From: FEN-1279 sp964501535
Lineage (GTDB): Bacteria; Bacteroidota; Ignavibacteria; Tepidaquicellales; Tepidaquicellaceae
DNA: 64,000 nucleotides
Assembly: GCA_964501535.1 (NCBI GenBank)
Contig: CAZCSV010000001.1
Location: 558,001-622,000 of the forward strand
Direction: 5' to 3'
Position numbers and translations under genes: made by a program. Below, one piece after another: positions 14,423 through 23,401 of the stretch. The notes under the pieces are model-generated. The model saw only the letters and a list, made by a program, of their open reading frames with translations. It searched no databases and was not told the origin of the DNA. The stretch's first letter is position 1. Every line of letters starts with the position of its first letter.

Positions 14423-15580
14423 ATGTTTAAAAGATTTTTAATCGTAATATTGTCTTATGGCAGTCTCGCTGTTTCCTATGATTTCTCGAAAATCGATTCT
14501 ATTGTTCAAAGCGGAATTTCCAATGGTTTCTATCCCTGCGCACAGCTGATTGTCGGACTTAATCAGGATGAAATTTATGAAAAATCATACGGAAGATTTA
14601 CTTATGATGAGAATTCCACAGAGCTGAATAATTATCACCTGTTCGACCTTGCTTCGGTTACTAAAGTCGTGGCAACTGCAACCGCAATTATGGTGTTGTA
14701 CGAAAAAGGTCAAATCGGTCTCGATGATAAAGTTATTCGGTATATCCCAGAATTCGATAATAACGGGAAATCCGGTATTACTATCAGAAATCTCTTGCTT
14801 CATAATTCGGGGCTTAAAGCCTGGATTCCGTTTTATAAATATTATAAAACTAAAGAAGAAGTATTAAGCACTATATATAATATCGGACTCGAGTATATTC
14901 CAGAATCGAAGTTCGTCTACAGCGATTTGAATGCAATATTGCTCGGCATTATTGTGGAAAGAATCTCGGGAAAAAGTTTTGCAGATTTCTGTTCTGAAGA
15001 AATCTTCGAAAAATTGGGGATGCGTGAAACACGGTTTAATCCCGACGAATTCACTAAAACATTGTGTGTTCCTACTGAATACGATACTTACTGGAGAAAC
15101 AAACAGCTTCAGGGCGAAGTCCACGACGAAGCCGCTTATATTCTCGGAGGAGTTTCGGGAAATGCCGGACTGTTTTCAAATGCAAGGGACCTTTTCAGAT
15201 TTATGAGAATGATGATTAATAACGGGCAATATTATAATCCCAATACAAGAGGTCTGAAGAAAGAAAGATTTTTTAAAAAAGAAACGGTGGAATTGTTTAC
15301 GTCCAAGGCAACCGGTTTACCTTACGTTAACACCCGCGCTCTCGGCTGGGATACAAAACCCGAACCGAATAAATATAGAACACAGTGCGGTGAATTGTTC
15401 TCCGAAAATTGCTTCGGCCATACGGGATATACGGGAACAAGCATCTGGTGCGATAAGGATAATAAACTGATTGTGATTTTCCTTACAAACAGAATCTGCC
15501 CGAAAAGAGGAAACGAAGGTATCAGGGATATCAGACCTGACCTGCATAATGCGATTGTTACTTTAATAAAAAATAATTAA
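14423..15580 (+). CDS. Serine hydrolase, class C beta-lactamase/PBP-like family
   Basis: A 385-residue exported serine hydrolase. Residues 1-18 form a signal peptide. The SxxK motif is Ser78-Val-Thr-Lys81 in DLASVTKVVATATA, the YxN motif is YSDLN (residues 166-170), and the third element is HTG in CFGHTGYTGTS. This family (Pfam Beta-lactamase) includes esterases, D-aminopeptidases and penicillin-binding-protein-like enzymes. Nothing here shows true beta-lactamase activity; esterase or peptidoglycan-related action is as likely. It is the first gene of a long plus-strand run. Confidence 0.85.
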   Translation: MFKRFLIVILSYGSLAVSYDFSKIDSIVQSGISNGFYPCAQLIVGLNQDEIYEKSYGRFTYDENSTELNNYHLFDLASVTKVVATATAIMVLYEKGQIGLDDKVIRYIPEFDNNGKSGITIRNLLLHNSGLKAWIPFYKYYKTKEEVLSTIYNIGLEYIPESKFVYSDLNAILLGIIVERISGKSFADFCSEEIFEKLGMRETRFNPDEFTKTLCVPTEYDTYWRNKQLQGEVHDEAAYILGGVSGNAGLFSNARDLFRFMRMMINNGQYYNPNTRGLKKERFFKKETVELFTSKATGLPYVNTRALGWDTKPEPNKYRTQCGELFSENCFGHTGYTGTSIWCDKDNKLIVIFLTNRICPKRGNEGIRDIRPDLHNAIVTLIKNN

Positions 15581-15610
15581 TTAATATTTTATAAATCAAA
15601 AATATATTCT

Positions 15611-17170
15611 ATGAAATTACCCAAATTTAAAAACGAACCGCTGACGGATTTTACAGAAAAGAAAAATCGTAAAGCCTTCCAACAGGCGCTCGAAGATGTT
15701 ACCTCGAGATTTAAAAAGGAATATCCCCTTCGCATAGGCGATGAGAAGATTTTTACCGAAGATAAATTAAAAACTTATAACCCGTCGAAACCCGACGAAG
15801 TCCTGGGCGTGTTCCAGAAAGCAAACGCAGAACTCGCAATCAAGGCAATCGAAATAGCCCACGCTAAATTCTATGAGTGGAAAGAAACCCCCGCAAAGAA
15901 AAGAGCCGAATACCTGCTGAAAGCCGCTAAGATTATGAGAAAAAGGAAACACCTCTTCTCCGCTATGATGGTCTATGAAGAAGGTAAAAACTGGATTGAA
16001 GCGGATGCCGATACTGCCGAAGCAATCGACTTTATGGAATTCTATGCAAGAGAAATCCTCCGCTACAGCGATGAACAGCCGATTGTGAAAATCCCGGGTG
16101 AAAAGAACTATCTCGAATATATCCCGCTCGGAGTAGGTGTCGTTATTCCGCCGTGGAATTTCCCGCTTGCTATTCTTGTCGGTATGTCTACTGCCTCGAT
16201 CGTATGCGGCAATACTATAGTGCTTAAACCTTCAAGCGATTCACCCGCAATCGCGCAGATGTTTGTGGAACTTATGGATGAAGTTAAACTTCCCGCAGGT
16301 GTTATTAATTTCGTTACCGGCGGAGGCGGAAGTATCGGTGATGTGCTCGTTCAGCACCACCTGACAAGATATATTTCCTTCACGGGCTCTATGGAAGTCG
16401 GACTGAGAATAAACGAACTCGCCGCAAAAAAACAACCCGCGCAAATATGGATAAAAAGAGTCGTTGCCGAAATGGGCGGAAAAGATACTATCGTAGTCGA
16501 TAAGGAATTACACGATATAGAAGACGCGGCAAACGGTGTAATTGCCTCTGCGTTCGGTTTCCAGGGACAGAAATGCTCCGCTTGCTCGAGAGTCATCGTT
16601 GACGAAAGAATCTATGATAAATTCTGTGAACTGCTCTCTTTGAAAGCAAATGCCCTTAAAGTTGACGAAGCGAAATTCTTCCCGAATCTTGGACCCGTTA
16701 TTAACTCGGCTTCTAAGGAAAAAATTCTTAATTATATTAGCAAAGCCGTCGAAGAAGGCGGAAAAATTATTGCAGGCGGAAATGCTCTCGATAAACCCGG
16801 GCATTTCATCCGCCCCACCGTTATAAAAGACGTTAACCCCGATGACACAATTTCTCAGGAGGAAATCTTCGGACCCGTTCTCGCTGTCATTAAATCCAAA
16901 GACTTCGACGAATCACTTATGATTGCTAATAATACTATCTATGGATTGACCGGCGCAGTTTATACGAAGAATAAAAAGAAAATCGAAAGAGCCGCAGATG
17001 AATTTCACGTCGGTAACCTGTACTTCAACAGAAAATGCACGGGCGCTCTGGTCGGAGCTCAGCCATTTGGCGGTTTCAATATGAGCGGTACAGACTCTAA
17101 AGCCGGCGGAAGGGATTATCTCGGACTCTTTATGCAGGCGAAAACCGTAGTAAAAAAAATAATTAAATAA
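15611..17170 (+). CDS. pruA: 1-Pyrroline-5-carboxylate dehydrogenase
   Basis: A 519-residue aldehyde dehydrogenase of the P5CDH/RocA type, oxidising pyrroline-5-carboxylate (glutamate semialdehyde) to glutamate with NAD+ as the second step of proline breakdown. Visible are the cofactor-binding VIPPWNFPLAI, VLKPSSDSP, the general base Glu287 in AEMGGKD, and the nucleophile Cys322 in GFQGQKCSACSR. The C-terminal GALVGAQPFGGFNMSGTDSKAGG is typical of this subfamily. The upstream proline dehydrogenase is not in the window. Glutamate made here could feed the glutamate dehydrogenase at 4941. Confidence 0.93.
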   Translation: MKLPKFKNEPLTDFTEKKNRKAFQQALEDVTSRFKKEYPLRIGDEKIFTEDKLKTYNPSKPDEVLGVFQKANAELAIKAIEIAHAKFYEWKETPAKKRAEYLLKAAKIMRKRKHLFSAMMVYEEGKNWIEADADTAEAIDFMEFYAREILRYSDEQPIVKIPGEKNYLEYIPLGVGVVIPPWNFPLAILVGMSTASIVCGNTIVLKPSSDSPAIAQMFVELMDEVKLPAGVINFVTGGGGSIGDVLVQHHLTRYISFTGSMEVGLRINELAAKKQPAQIWIKRVVAEMGGKDTIVVDKELHDIEDAANGVIASAFGFQGQKCSACSRVIVDERIYDKFCELLSLKANALKVDEAKFFPNLGPVINSASKEKILNYISKAVEEGGKIIAGGNALDKPGHFIRPTVIKDVNPDDTISQEEIFGPVLAVIKSKDFDESLMIANNTIYGLTGAVYTKNKKKIERAADEFHVGNLYFNRKCTGALVGAQPFGGFNMSGTDSKAGGRDYLGLFMQAKTVVKKIIK

Positions 17171-17174
17171 TATT

Positions 17175-17411
17175 ATGAATAAACTTAAATTCTTAATTGC
17201 GATTGCTGTGCTTTTTGGAATACTTAGCTGCAACAAGGTTTCCGAAAAGGTCGAACAAAAAGTAAATGAGAAAATTGACCAAACTATAGATGAGAATTTG
17301 AAGAAAATCGATTCGACTCTCAATAAATCTGACCTCGATTCCCTTAAACAAATGATGAAATCGCTCGATACTAATGTAAAAAAAGAAATGAAAAAATCCG
17401 ATAAAAAATAA
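17175..17411 (+). CDS. Small helical lipoprotein
   Basis: A 78-residue protein starting 4 bp after the P5C dehydrogenase gene. The signal ends in lipobox GILSC (Cys19). The rest is charged and almost wholly helical, with a heptad-like pattern (VSEKVEQKVNEKIDQTIDE, LKKIDSTLNKSDLDSLKQM) that suggests a coiled coil. Size and style recall small periplasmic Lpp-like spacers, but there is no C-terminal pattern for peptidoglycan attachment. Function unknown. Confidence 0.65.
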   Translation: MNKLKFLIAIAVLFGILSCNKVSEKVEQKVNEKIDQTIDENLKKIDSTLNKSDLDSLKQMMKSLDTNVKKEMKKSDKK

Positions 17412-17435
17412 TTTATTAATTAAATATTTATATAA

Positions 17436-18656
17436 ATGAAAATTCACGAATATCAGGCTAAAGCAATCCTTAAAAAATTCGGAGTTGGAGTTCAGGATGG
17501 AATCCCTATCACTTCAATTGACGAATTTGATAATGCAATCAATACCCTGAAAGCAAACGGAACATTACAGTTCGTGGTGAAATCTCAGATACACGCGGGC
17601 GGCCGCGGTAAGGGTATCGTGTACAACAAATTCAACAGGGACGAAGTCATCGTTGAAGGCGGCGTGAAATTCTTCGGCGATAATGTGGAAAAAGCGAAGG
17701 AATATGCTTCGAAAATTCTCGGCAATATTCTCGTTACTCACCAGTCGGGAAAAGAAGGCAAGGAAATCAAAACTCTTTTCATTACTGAAGGTCTTGATTA
17801 CAAAAAGGAACTCTACCTCGGCATCCTGCTCGATAGACAAAACTCCAAAAACGTGATTATGGCTTCTACCGAAGGCGGAGTCGAAATCGAAAAGGTTGCC
17901 GCGGAAACACCGGAAAAAATCATTAAAGTCTGGATTGAACCTTCTATGGGTATTCAGTCGTATCAGGCTCGCGAACTTGCTTTGGGATTGCAGCTTCAGG
18001 GCAATGCCTATAAGGACTTTATTAAATTTATTGGTAAACTTTATCATGCTTATGAAGCCATTAACGCTTCTCTCGTCGAAATTAATCCTCTCATTATTAC
18101 TAATGATGACAGAATCCTCGCACTCGATGCTAAAATAAACCTCGACGATAATGCAGTGGAAAAATTTCCGGAATATATGGCTATGAGAGACCTGAATGAG
18201 GAAGACCCGCTCGAAATTGAAGCTTCAAAATCGAATTTGAATTATATTAAACTCGACGGCAACGTAGGATGTATGGTGAACGGTGCAGGACTCGCTATGG
18301 CAACTATGGACTTGATTAAACTTGCCGGCGGTGAACCTGCCAATTTTCTCGACGTAGGCGGTTCTGCTTCTGCCGAAACGGTAGAAAACGGTTTCAAAAT
18401 TATTCTGTCTGATAAAAATGTAAAGGCAATCCTGATTAATATCTTCGGAGGAATTGTGCGCTGCGATAGGGTCGCAAACGGTGTCGTGCAGGCTTCGAAA
18501 AACCTCCACGTTTCTGTTCCCGTTGTCGTCAGACTACAGGGTACAAACGCCGAAGAAGCTAAAAAAATACTCGATGAATCAGGACTGAATCTGATTTCTG
18601 CAACTACTATGGAAGATGCCGCAAGGAAAGTTACTCAGGCAATTTCGGCAAACTGA
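17436..18656 (+). CDS. sucC: Succinyl-CoA synthetase beta subunit
   Basis: A 406-residue ADP/GDP-forming succinate-CoA ligase beta subunit of the TCA cycle, working with SucD, which is not in this window. The N-terminal ATP-grasp domain starts MKIHEYQAKAILKKFGV and contains KSQIHAGGRGKG; metal and nucleotide contacts lie in LVEINPLII and ALDAKINLDDNA. The C-terminal CoA-ligase domain has MVNGAGLAMATMDLI, NFLDVGGSA and INIFGGIVRCDRVANGV. All key motifs are present, and it has its own terminator. Confidence 0.95.
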   Translation: MKIHEYQAKAILKKFGVGVQDGIPITSIDEFDNAINTLKANGTLQFVVKSQIHAGGRGKGIVYNKFNRDEVIVEGGVKFFGDNVEKAKEYASKILGNILVTHQSGKEGKEIKTLFITEGLDYKKELYLGILLDRQNSKNVIMASTEGGVEIEKVAAETPEKIIKVWIEPSMGIQSYQARELALGLQLQGNAYKDFIKFIGKLYHAYEAINASLVEINPLIITNDDRILALDAKINLDDNAVEKFPEYMAMRDLNEEDPLEIEASKSNLNYIKLDGNVGCMVNGAGLAMATMDLIKLAGGEPANFLDVGGSASAETVENGFKIILSDKNVKAILINIFGGIVRCDRVANGVVQASKNLHVSVPVVVRLQGTNAEEAKKILDESGLNLISATTMEDAARKVTQAISAN

Positions 18657-18687
18657 TATTGTTTTTTTTACTCTTTTATTTTATTTA

Positions 18688-18719
18688 TATCACGGCTTAT
18701 TTTGCCGTGATACTTTTTT
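18688..18719 (+). terminator. Rho-independent terminator after sucC
   Basis: A 9-bp stem tatcacggc/gccgtgata (18688-18696 with 18704-18712), a 7-base loop and a T-run. Confidence 0.87.
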
Positions 18720-18747
18720 GTATTCTTTTTAAATAAATATATTTATT

Positions 18748-19782
18748 ATGTCTTACGAAAATATCATTCAGGACTTCTCACTGACTTATGACGATATTTC
18801 GATTCTGCCAAACCAGATTTCGGAATTGAAACACAGGGCAGATTGCGATACATCCGCCGACTTCCTCGGTTTGAAACTGTCTCTCCCTGTTATCGCCTCC
18901 CCTATGAATACCGTCTGCGGAGGTAAAATGGCTAAATCTTTATCCGAACTTAAATGCCTCGGAATTATTCACAGGTTCAATACTGTCGATGAACAGATTT
19001 CCGAATTTGCAGATAACGGATTGCTCGACAGTGATTATAAAGCCGCTGCTGTAGGAATTAATCACGAAACGGAAGTGAAAAGGATACAGAAACTTGCGGA
19101 TGCAGGTATAAAAATATTTTGCATCGATATCGCTAACGGCGGCTCTAAAATGATTGAAAAATTTATCAATAAAATCTCCAAACATATTAAAGAATATAAA
19201 TTAAAAATTACTGCCGGTAATGTGGCAAGCTATGAAACTGCAAAATATCTCATCGGCCTTGAAGTTGATGCAATAAGAGTCGGTATAGGAAACGGTGCAA
19301 TGTGCTCCACATCGATAAAATCCGGTATCGGTATAGGACAGGTAGATGCAATTATCAGAGCTCTCTCCGCAAAAAAAGATGCTAAAAGCGGTGTTAAAAT
19401 TATCGCCGACGGCGGAATCAGTACTCCGGGCGCTATGTGCAAAGCTATCGCACTCGGTTGCGATGCCGTTATGTTCGGCCGCGTGCTCGCCGGAACAGAA
19501 GAATCTCCCGGAGAAGTGCTAAAATATAATAACCAGAGATGGAAAAAATATTGCGGAAGCGCTTCGTTTGCCGTCAAGCAGGACAATAAAAACTATATCG
19601 AGGGCGAAGAATCTCTCGTCCCCTATAAAGGGAATGTAGCAAAACTGATTAAAGAGTACCGCGAAGGACTGCAGTCATCTATGAGCTATCTTAATTCCAA
19701 AACACTCGATGAATATCAAAATAATGCTGTATTTGTTAGACTTACAAGCCACTCATTTGACGAAAGAAAACCTCAGATATAA
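18748..19782 (+). CDS. guaC: IMP dehydrogenase/GMP reductase family enzyme without CBS domains
   Basis: A 344-residue TIM-barrel enzyme. The start LTYDDISILP, the substrate loop RVGIGNGAMCSTS with catalytic Cys186, the phosphate strand IIADGGISTPGAM, and EGEESLVPYKGNV define the family. There is no pair of CBS domains between the barrel strands, and the length matches GMP reductase (GMP to IMP plus ammonia with NADPH) better than canonical IMP dehydrogenase. The loop GNGAMCSTSIKSGIGIGQ is not the textbook version of either, so the direction of reaction is uncertain. It starts a tight pair with the photolyase gene (6-bp gap). Confidence 0.8.
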   Translation: MSYENIIQDFSLTYDDISILPNQISELKHRADCDTSADFLGLKLSLPVIASPMNTVCGGKMAKSLSELKCLGIIHRFNTVDEQISEFADNGLLDSDYKAAAVGINHETEVKRIQKLADAGIKIFCIDIANGGSKMIEKFINKISKHIKEYKLKITAGNVASYETAKYLIGLEVDAIRVGIGNGAMCSTSIKSGIGIGQVDAIIRALSAKKDAKSGVKIIADGGISTPGAMCKAIALGCDAVMFGRVLAGTEESPGEVLKYNNQRWKKYCGSASFAVKQDNKNYIEGEESLVPYKGNVAKLIKEYREGLQSSMSYLNSKTLDEYQNNAVFVRLTSHSFDERKPQI

Positions 19783-19788
19783 AAGAAC

Positions 19789-21225
19789 ATGATGAAAGTT
19801 TTTTGGTTCCGGAAAGACCTCAGACTCCTTGATAATCGAGCCCTGTACTTCTTTGTAAACTCTGTCGAAAAGTACGATAAATATACTTTTATTTATATTA
19901 AGAATAATAACTCATTTAAATACTTCGGTGAAAAAAGAATCTCGTTTCTTTATGAATGCCTGTCTGAACTGAAAAATGAACTTCATAAACTTGGACTTGA
20001 ACTGAATATTCTTGAAGGAAATAGCCGAACAGTTTTTAAAAAGCTTGTAAATAATTACGGGACCCTTGAAGTCTTTTGTAATGAACAGATTGAGCCCTAT
20101 TGCTTAAAAAGGGATTTAGAAGTAAAAAAATATTTTGAGGCAAATAGCGGTAAATTAAATACATTCAGAGATACTACCCTGATGGATATTAACAAAATTG
20201 TTAAAGATAATTCATCACCCTATACTGTTTTTACCCCTTTTAAAAATAAATTTCTTAAATTCCTCTCACATATCGATTATAAGGAATGTAAAACAGATTT
20301 ATCTAAACTAATTCCTGAAAATCATATTACATTGTCCGCCTTCTCTAAGCATGATGTTGAAAGGAAATATAATGAGCTTGGCAAATCAAATCTCATAAAA
20401 GGAGGAAGAAAAACCGGAATCAGACTCTTAAACGATTTTTTTTCGGGTAACATAGGAAAATATGAATCCGGCAGGGATTATCCGGCAGTGCATGGCACCA
20501 GCATGCTTTCAGCTCACCTTCACTTCGGTACGATAAACATTCGTGAATGCTTTAGAAAAATTTACAATAAGGATTATTTATCTTCCGGAATCGCAAAATG
20601 GAGAGACGAACTGATTTGGCGGGAATTTTACTATAATATTGCGTTCAATTTCCCGCATGTCGCTTACGGATCATTTAAAAAAGAATATGACGGCCTGAAC
20701 TGGAATTATGACAAAAAAATATTCAAACTTTGGTGTGAAGGAAAAACCGGCTTCCCAATTGTCGATGCAGGTATGAGACAACTGAAAAAAGATGGCTGGA
20801 TGCATAACAGGGTGCGAATGATTACCGCAATGTTTTTAACCAAAGATTTACTGATTGATTGGAAACTCGGTGAAAAGTTTTTTGCCGAAAATCTTATTGA
20901 TATGGACTTTTCTTCCAATAACGGAGGCTGGCAGTGGTCTGCTTCAACCGGTTGCGATGCACAACCCTATTTCAGAATATTCAATCCTTATACTCAAAGT
21001 ATTAAATATGATCCTGAAGGTGTGTATATTAAAAGGTATATTTGTGAATTGAAAAATGTCCCCGATAAATATATACATAATCCTTCCGAAATGTCTGCCG
21101 AAGAACAGAAAAAATTTGGCGTGAAAATTGGAAAAGATTACCCCGCCCCGATTCTAAAGCATTCTCAAGCAGCTAAATATGCAATAGAAACTTTTAAAAA
21201 TATACGAAAAAATAAATTTTATTAA
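19789..21225 (+). CDS. phrB: Deoxyribodipyrimidine photolyase
   Basis: A 478-residue cryptochrome/photolyase-family flavoprotein, probably repairing cyclobutane pyrimidine dimers with blue light. The N-terminal antenna Rossmann domain starts VFWFRKDLRLLDNRAL. The C-terminal FAD-binding helical domain contains WRDELIWREFYYNIAFNFP, GFPIVDAGMRQLKKDGWMHN, and MDFSSNNGGWQWSASTGCDA, all in the order seen in class I CPD photolyases. The start could be either of two adjacent Met codons. Presence of a photolyase implies that the organism or its ancestors meet sunlight. Confidence 0.92.
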   Translation: MMKVFWFRKDLRLLDNRALYFFVNSVEKYDKYTFIYIKNNNSFKYFGEKRISFLYECLSELKNELHKLGLELNILEGNSRTVFKKLVNNYGTLEVFCNEQIEPYCLKRDLEVKKYFEANSGKLNTFRDTTLMDINKIVKDNSSPYTVFTPFKNKFLKFLSHIDYKECKTDLSKLIPENHITLSAFSKHDVERKYNELGKSNLIKGGRKTGIRLLNDFFSGNIGKYESGRDYPAVHGTSMLSAHLHFGTINIRECFRKIYNKDYLSSGIAKWRDELIWREFYYNIAFNFPHVAYGSFKKEYDGLNWNYDKKIFKLWCEGKTGFPIVDAGMRQLKKDGWMHNRVRMITAMFLTKDLLIDWKLGEKFFAENLIDMDFSSNNGGWQWSASTGCDAQPYFRIFNPYTQSIKYDPEGVYIKRYICELKNVPDKYIHNPSEMSAEEQKKFGVKIGKDYPAPILKHSQAAKYAIETFKNIRKNKFY

Positions 21226-21243
21226 TTAAATAAATACTGAAAT

Positions 21244-22005
21244 ATGAGAAAAATATTAATTGCAGGAAACTGGAAAATGAATAAGACTTCGCTTACTTCA
21301 AGTGAACTGATTAACGGAATCGCTGAAAATATTCCTGATGAAATATACGATAAAGTCGATGTCGTCGTTTGCCCGCCTTTTACCTCCCTCGCAATAACAG
21401 GCGAACTGTTAAAAAACAAAAAAATTAAACTCGGAGCTCAGAACATACACCAGAAAGACGAGGGTGCCTATACCGGCGAAGTGTCAGCACCGATGATAAA
21501 AGACCTGAACTGTGATTTCGTTATCCTCGGACACAGCGAAAGACGGCAGTATTTCGGCGAAACAAATCACCTTGTTAATGCTAAAATCAAAAACGCATTG
21601 AAAAATAAAATTAAACCTATTCTTTGCGTCGGCGAAACACTGGATGAAAGAGAAAAAAATATTCACAAAAAACTTGTTGATGAACAAATAACTTTGTGCC
21701 TTAAAGACCTGACTAAAGAAGATATGATAAACGTTGTCATTGCTTATGAACCTGTATGGGCTATCGGTACGGGCAAAACTGCTACTCCCGAACAGGCAAA
21801 TGAAATGCACGTTCTTATTAGAGAAGCACTCGAAAACCTATTCGGGAAGGATACTGCCGGGAATACCAGAATATTGTACGGCGGTAGTATGAATGATAAA
21901 AACTCGGCTGAACTTCTGGCAAAACCGGATATCGACGGCGGCCTTATTGGTGGAGCTAGCTTAAAAGCAGAAAGCTTTGTCCAAATTGTCAAAAGCGCAT
22001 TGTAG
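21244..22005 (+). CDS. tpiA: Triosephosphate isomerase
   Basis: A 253-residue TIM barrel interconverting dihydroxyacetone phosphate and glyceraldehyde 3-phosphate. Catalytic residues are in place: Lys11 in GNWKMNKTS, His97 in ILGHSERRQYFGE, and Glu169 in AYEPVWAIGTGKTA with the flexible lid loop. The phosphate-binding GGSMNDKN and GGLIGGASL are present. It has its own terminator 27 bp after the stop. Confidence 0.96.
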   Translation: MRKILIAGNWKMNKTSLTSSELINGIAENIPDEIYDKVDVVVCPPFTSLAITGELLKNKKIKLGAQNIHQKDEGAYTGEVSAPMIKDLNCDFVILGHSERRQYFGETNHLVNAKIKNALKNKIKPILCVGETLDEREKNIHKKLVDEQITLCLKDLTKEDMINVVIAYEPVWAIGTGKTATPEQANEMHVLIREALENLFGKDTAGNTRILYGGSMNDKNSAELLAKPDIDGGLIGGASLKAESFVQIVKSAL

Positions 22006-22029
22006 CTTAAAAAATTTCAAGAGTATCCG

Positions 22030-22068
22030 CAAATACCATCACCGATTCCGGTTGATGGTATTTTTTTA
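22030..22068 (+). terminator. Rho-independent terminator after tpiA
   Basis: Stem aataccatca/tgatggtatt with an 11-base loop, then a long T-run (22061-22067). Confidence 0.87.
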
Positions 22069-22197
22069 TTTTTTATCCCCCACTTTATACTTAAATATTA
22101 ATTTTTTATCCTCTTATTTTCTACAACATGCAATTTTTTTAAAATTATTTTTGTTAAAAAAAATGTCAGTTCTAATTTAATAATAAATTTTACTTAA

Positions 22198-23373
22198 ATG
22201 AAAGAAGTTGTAATCGTTTCAGCAGTTAGAACCCCGATTGGAAGTTTTCAGGGTTTACTTTCCTCTTTGTCTGCACCTCAACTCGGCGCTATCGTTATTA
22301 AAGAAGCGGTAAAAAGAGCAGGAATTAAAAATGAAGAAGTCTCGGAAGTAATTATGGGCTGCGTACTACCTGCCGGAATTGGACAGGCACCCGCACGACA
22401 AGCGGCAATCTTCGCAGGACTTCCCGAATCCGTTCCCTGCATGACCATTAATAAAGTCTGCGGCTCGGGTTTGAAATCCGTTATGCTCGCTTCACAGGCA
22501 ATCCGGTGCGGCGATGCAGATGTCGTCGTCGCTGGCGGAATGGAATCTATGAGTAATGTACCGTATTACCTCGATAAAGCAAGAACCGGATATAGAATGG
22601 GCAACGGAATCTTGACAGATGGAATGATAAAAGACGGTCTCTGGGATGTGTATAACGACTTCCATATGGGTAACGCAGCAGAACTCTGCTCGAGAGAAAT
22701 GAATATATCACGCAAGGAACAGGACGACTACGCAACCGAAAGCTATAAAAGAACCCTTGATGCAATTGAAAAAGGTCTTTTCAAAGAAGAAATTGTCGAA
22801 GTAAAATTAAAGACAAAAAAAGGAGATGTAAATATATCGCAGGATGAAGAACCGGCTAAAGTTAATATCGAAAAAGGTTTACAGCTTAAACCTGCTTTCG
22901 ATAAAAACGGAACGGTAACCGCTTTCAATGCTTCAAAAATTAACGACGGTGCCGCCGCACTCGTACTGATGTCTAAGGAAAAAGCCGACGAACTCGGAAT
23001 CAAACCTCTGGCAAAAATTGTCTCGCAGATTTCTTTCGCTCAAAAACCCGAATGGTTTACTACTGCTCCGGGTTTTGCTATTATTAACATCCTGAAAAAA
23101 TCGGGACTGAAACTCGAAGATATCGATTTGTTCGAAGCAAACGAAGCATTCTCCGTTCAGTGCCTCGCCGTAAATAAAGTTGCAGGATTGAATCCCGAAA
23201 AAGTGAATGTTAACGGCGGTGCTATAGCACTCGGTCATCCTATCGGTGCCAGCGGCGCGAGAATTCTGACCACGCTTCTTTATGCAATGAAAAATAGAAA
23301 TGCGAAAAGAGGTCTCGCTACTCTGTGCATAGGAGGCGGCGAAGCAAGTGCCATAATCGTTGAACGAATTTAA
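22198..23373 (+). CDS. atoB: Acetyl-CoA C-acetyltransferase (thiolase)
   Basis: A 391-residue thiolase that condenses two acetyl-CoA to acetoacetyl-CoA or cleaves the reverse. The acyl-accepting Cys88 lies in NKVCGSGLKSV, the catalytic His in GGAIALGHPIGASGARI, and the second Cys in LCIGGGEASA. Length and motifs fit the tetrameric biosynthetic/degradative class. It opens a three-gene set with the hydroxyacyl-CoA dehydrogenase and acyl-CoA dehydrogenase that follow, which together form most of a C4 beta-oxidation or butyrate-type pathway; a crotonase is missing from the set. Confidence 0.94.
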   Translation: MKEVVIVSAVRTPIGSFQGLLSSLSAPQLGAIVIKEAVKRAGIKNEEVSEVIMGCVLPAGIGQAPARQAAIFAGLPESVPCMTINKVCGSGLKSVMLASQAIRCGDADVVVAGGMESMSNVPYYLDKARTGYRMGNGILTDGMIKDGLWDVYNDFHMGNAAELCSREMNISRKEQDDYATESYKRTLDAIEKGLFKEEIVEVKLKTKKGDVNISQDEEPAKVNIEKGLQLKPAFDKNGTVTAFNASKINDGAAALVLMSKEKADELGIKPLAKIVSQISFAQKPEWFTTAPGFAIINILKKSGLKLEDIDLFEANEAFSVQCLAVNKVAGLNPEKVNVNGGAIALGHPIGASGARILTTLLYAMKNRNAKRGLATLCIGGGEASAIIVERI

Positions 23374-23401
23374 ATTAATTATTAATATTAATACACCTTA
23401 T

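Noticed and set aside
14423..15580. A true beta-lactamase resistance gene
   Set aside because: The SxxK/YxN motifs are shared with many esterases and peptidases; context is metabolic and there is no ampR-like regulator.
19789..21225. Cryptochrome photoreceptor
   Set aside because: No C-terminal extension, and the DNA-lesion and FAD motifs match class I photolyases; repair is the simpler reading.
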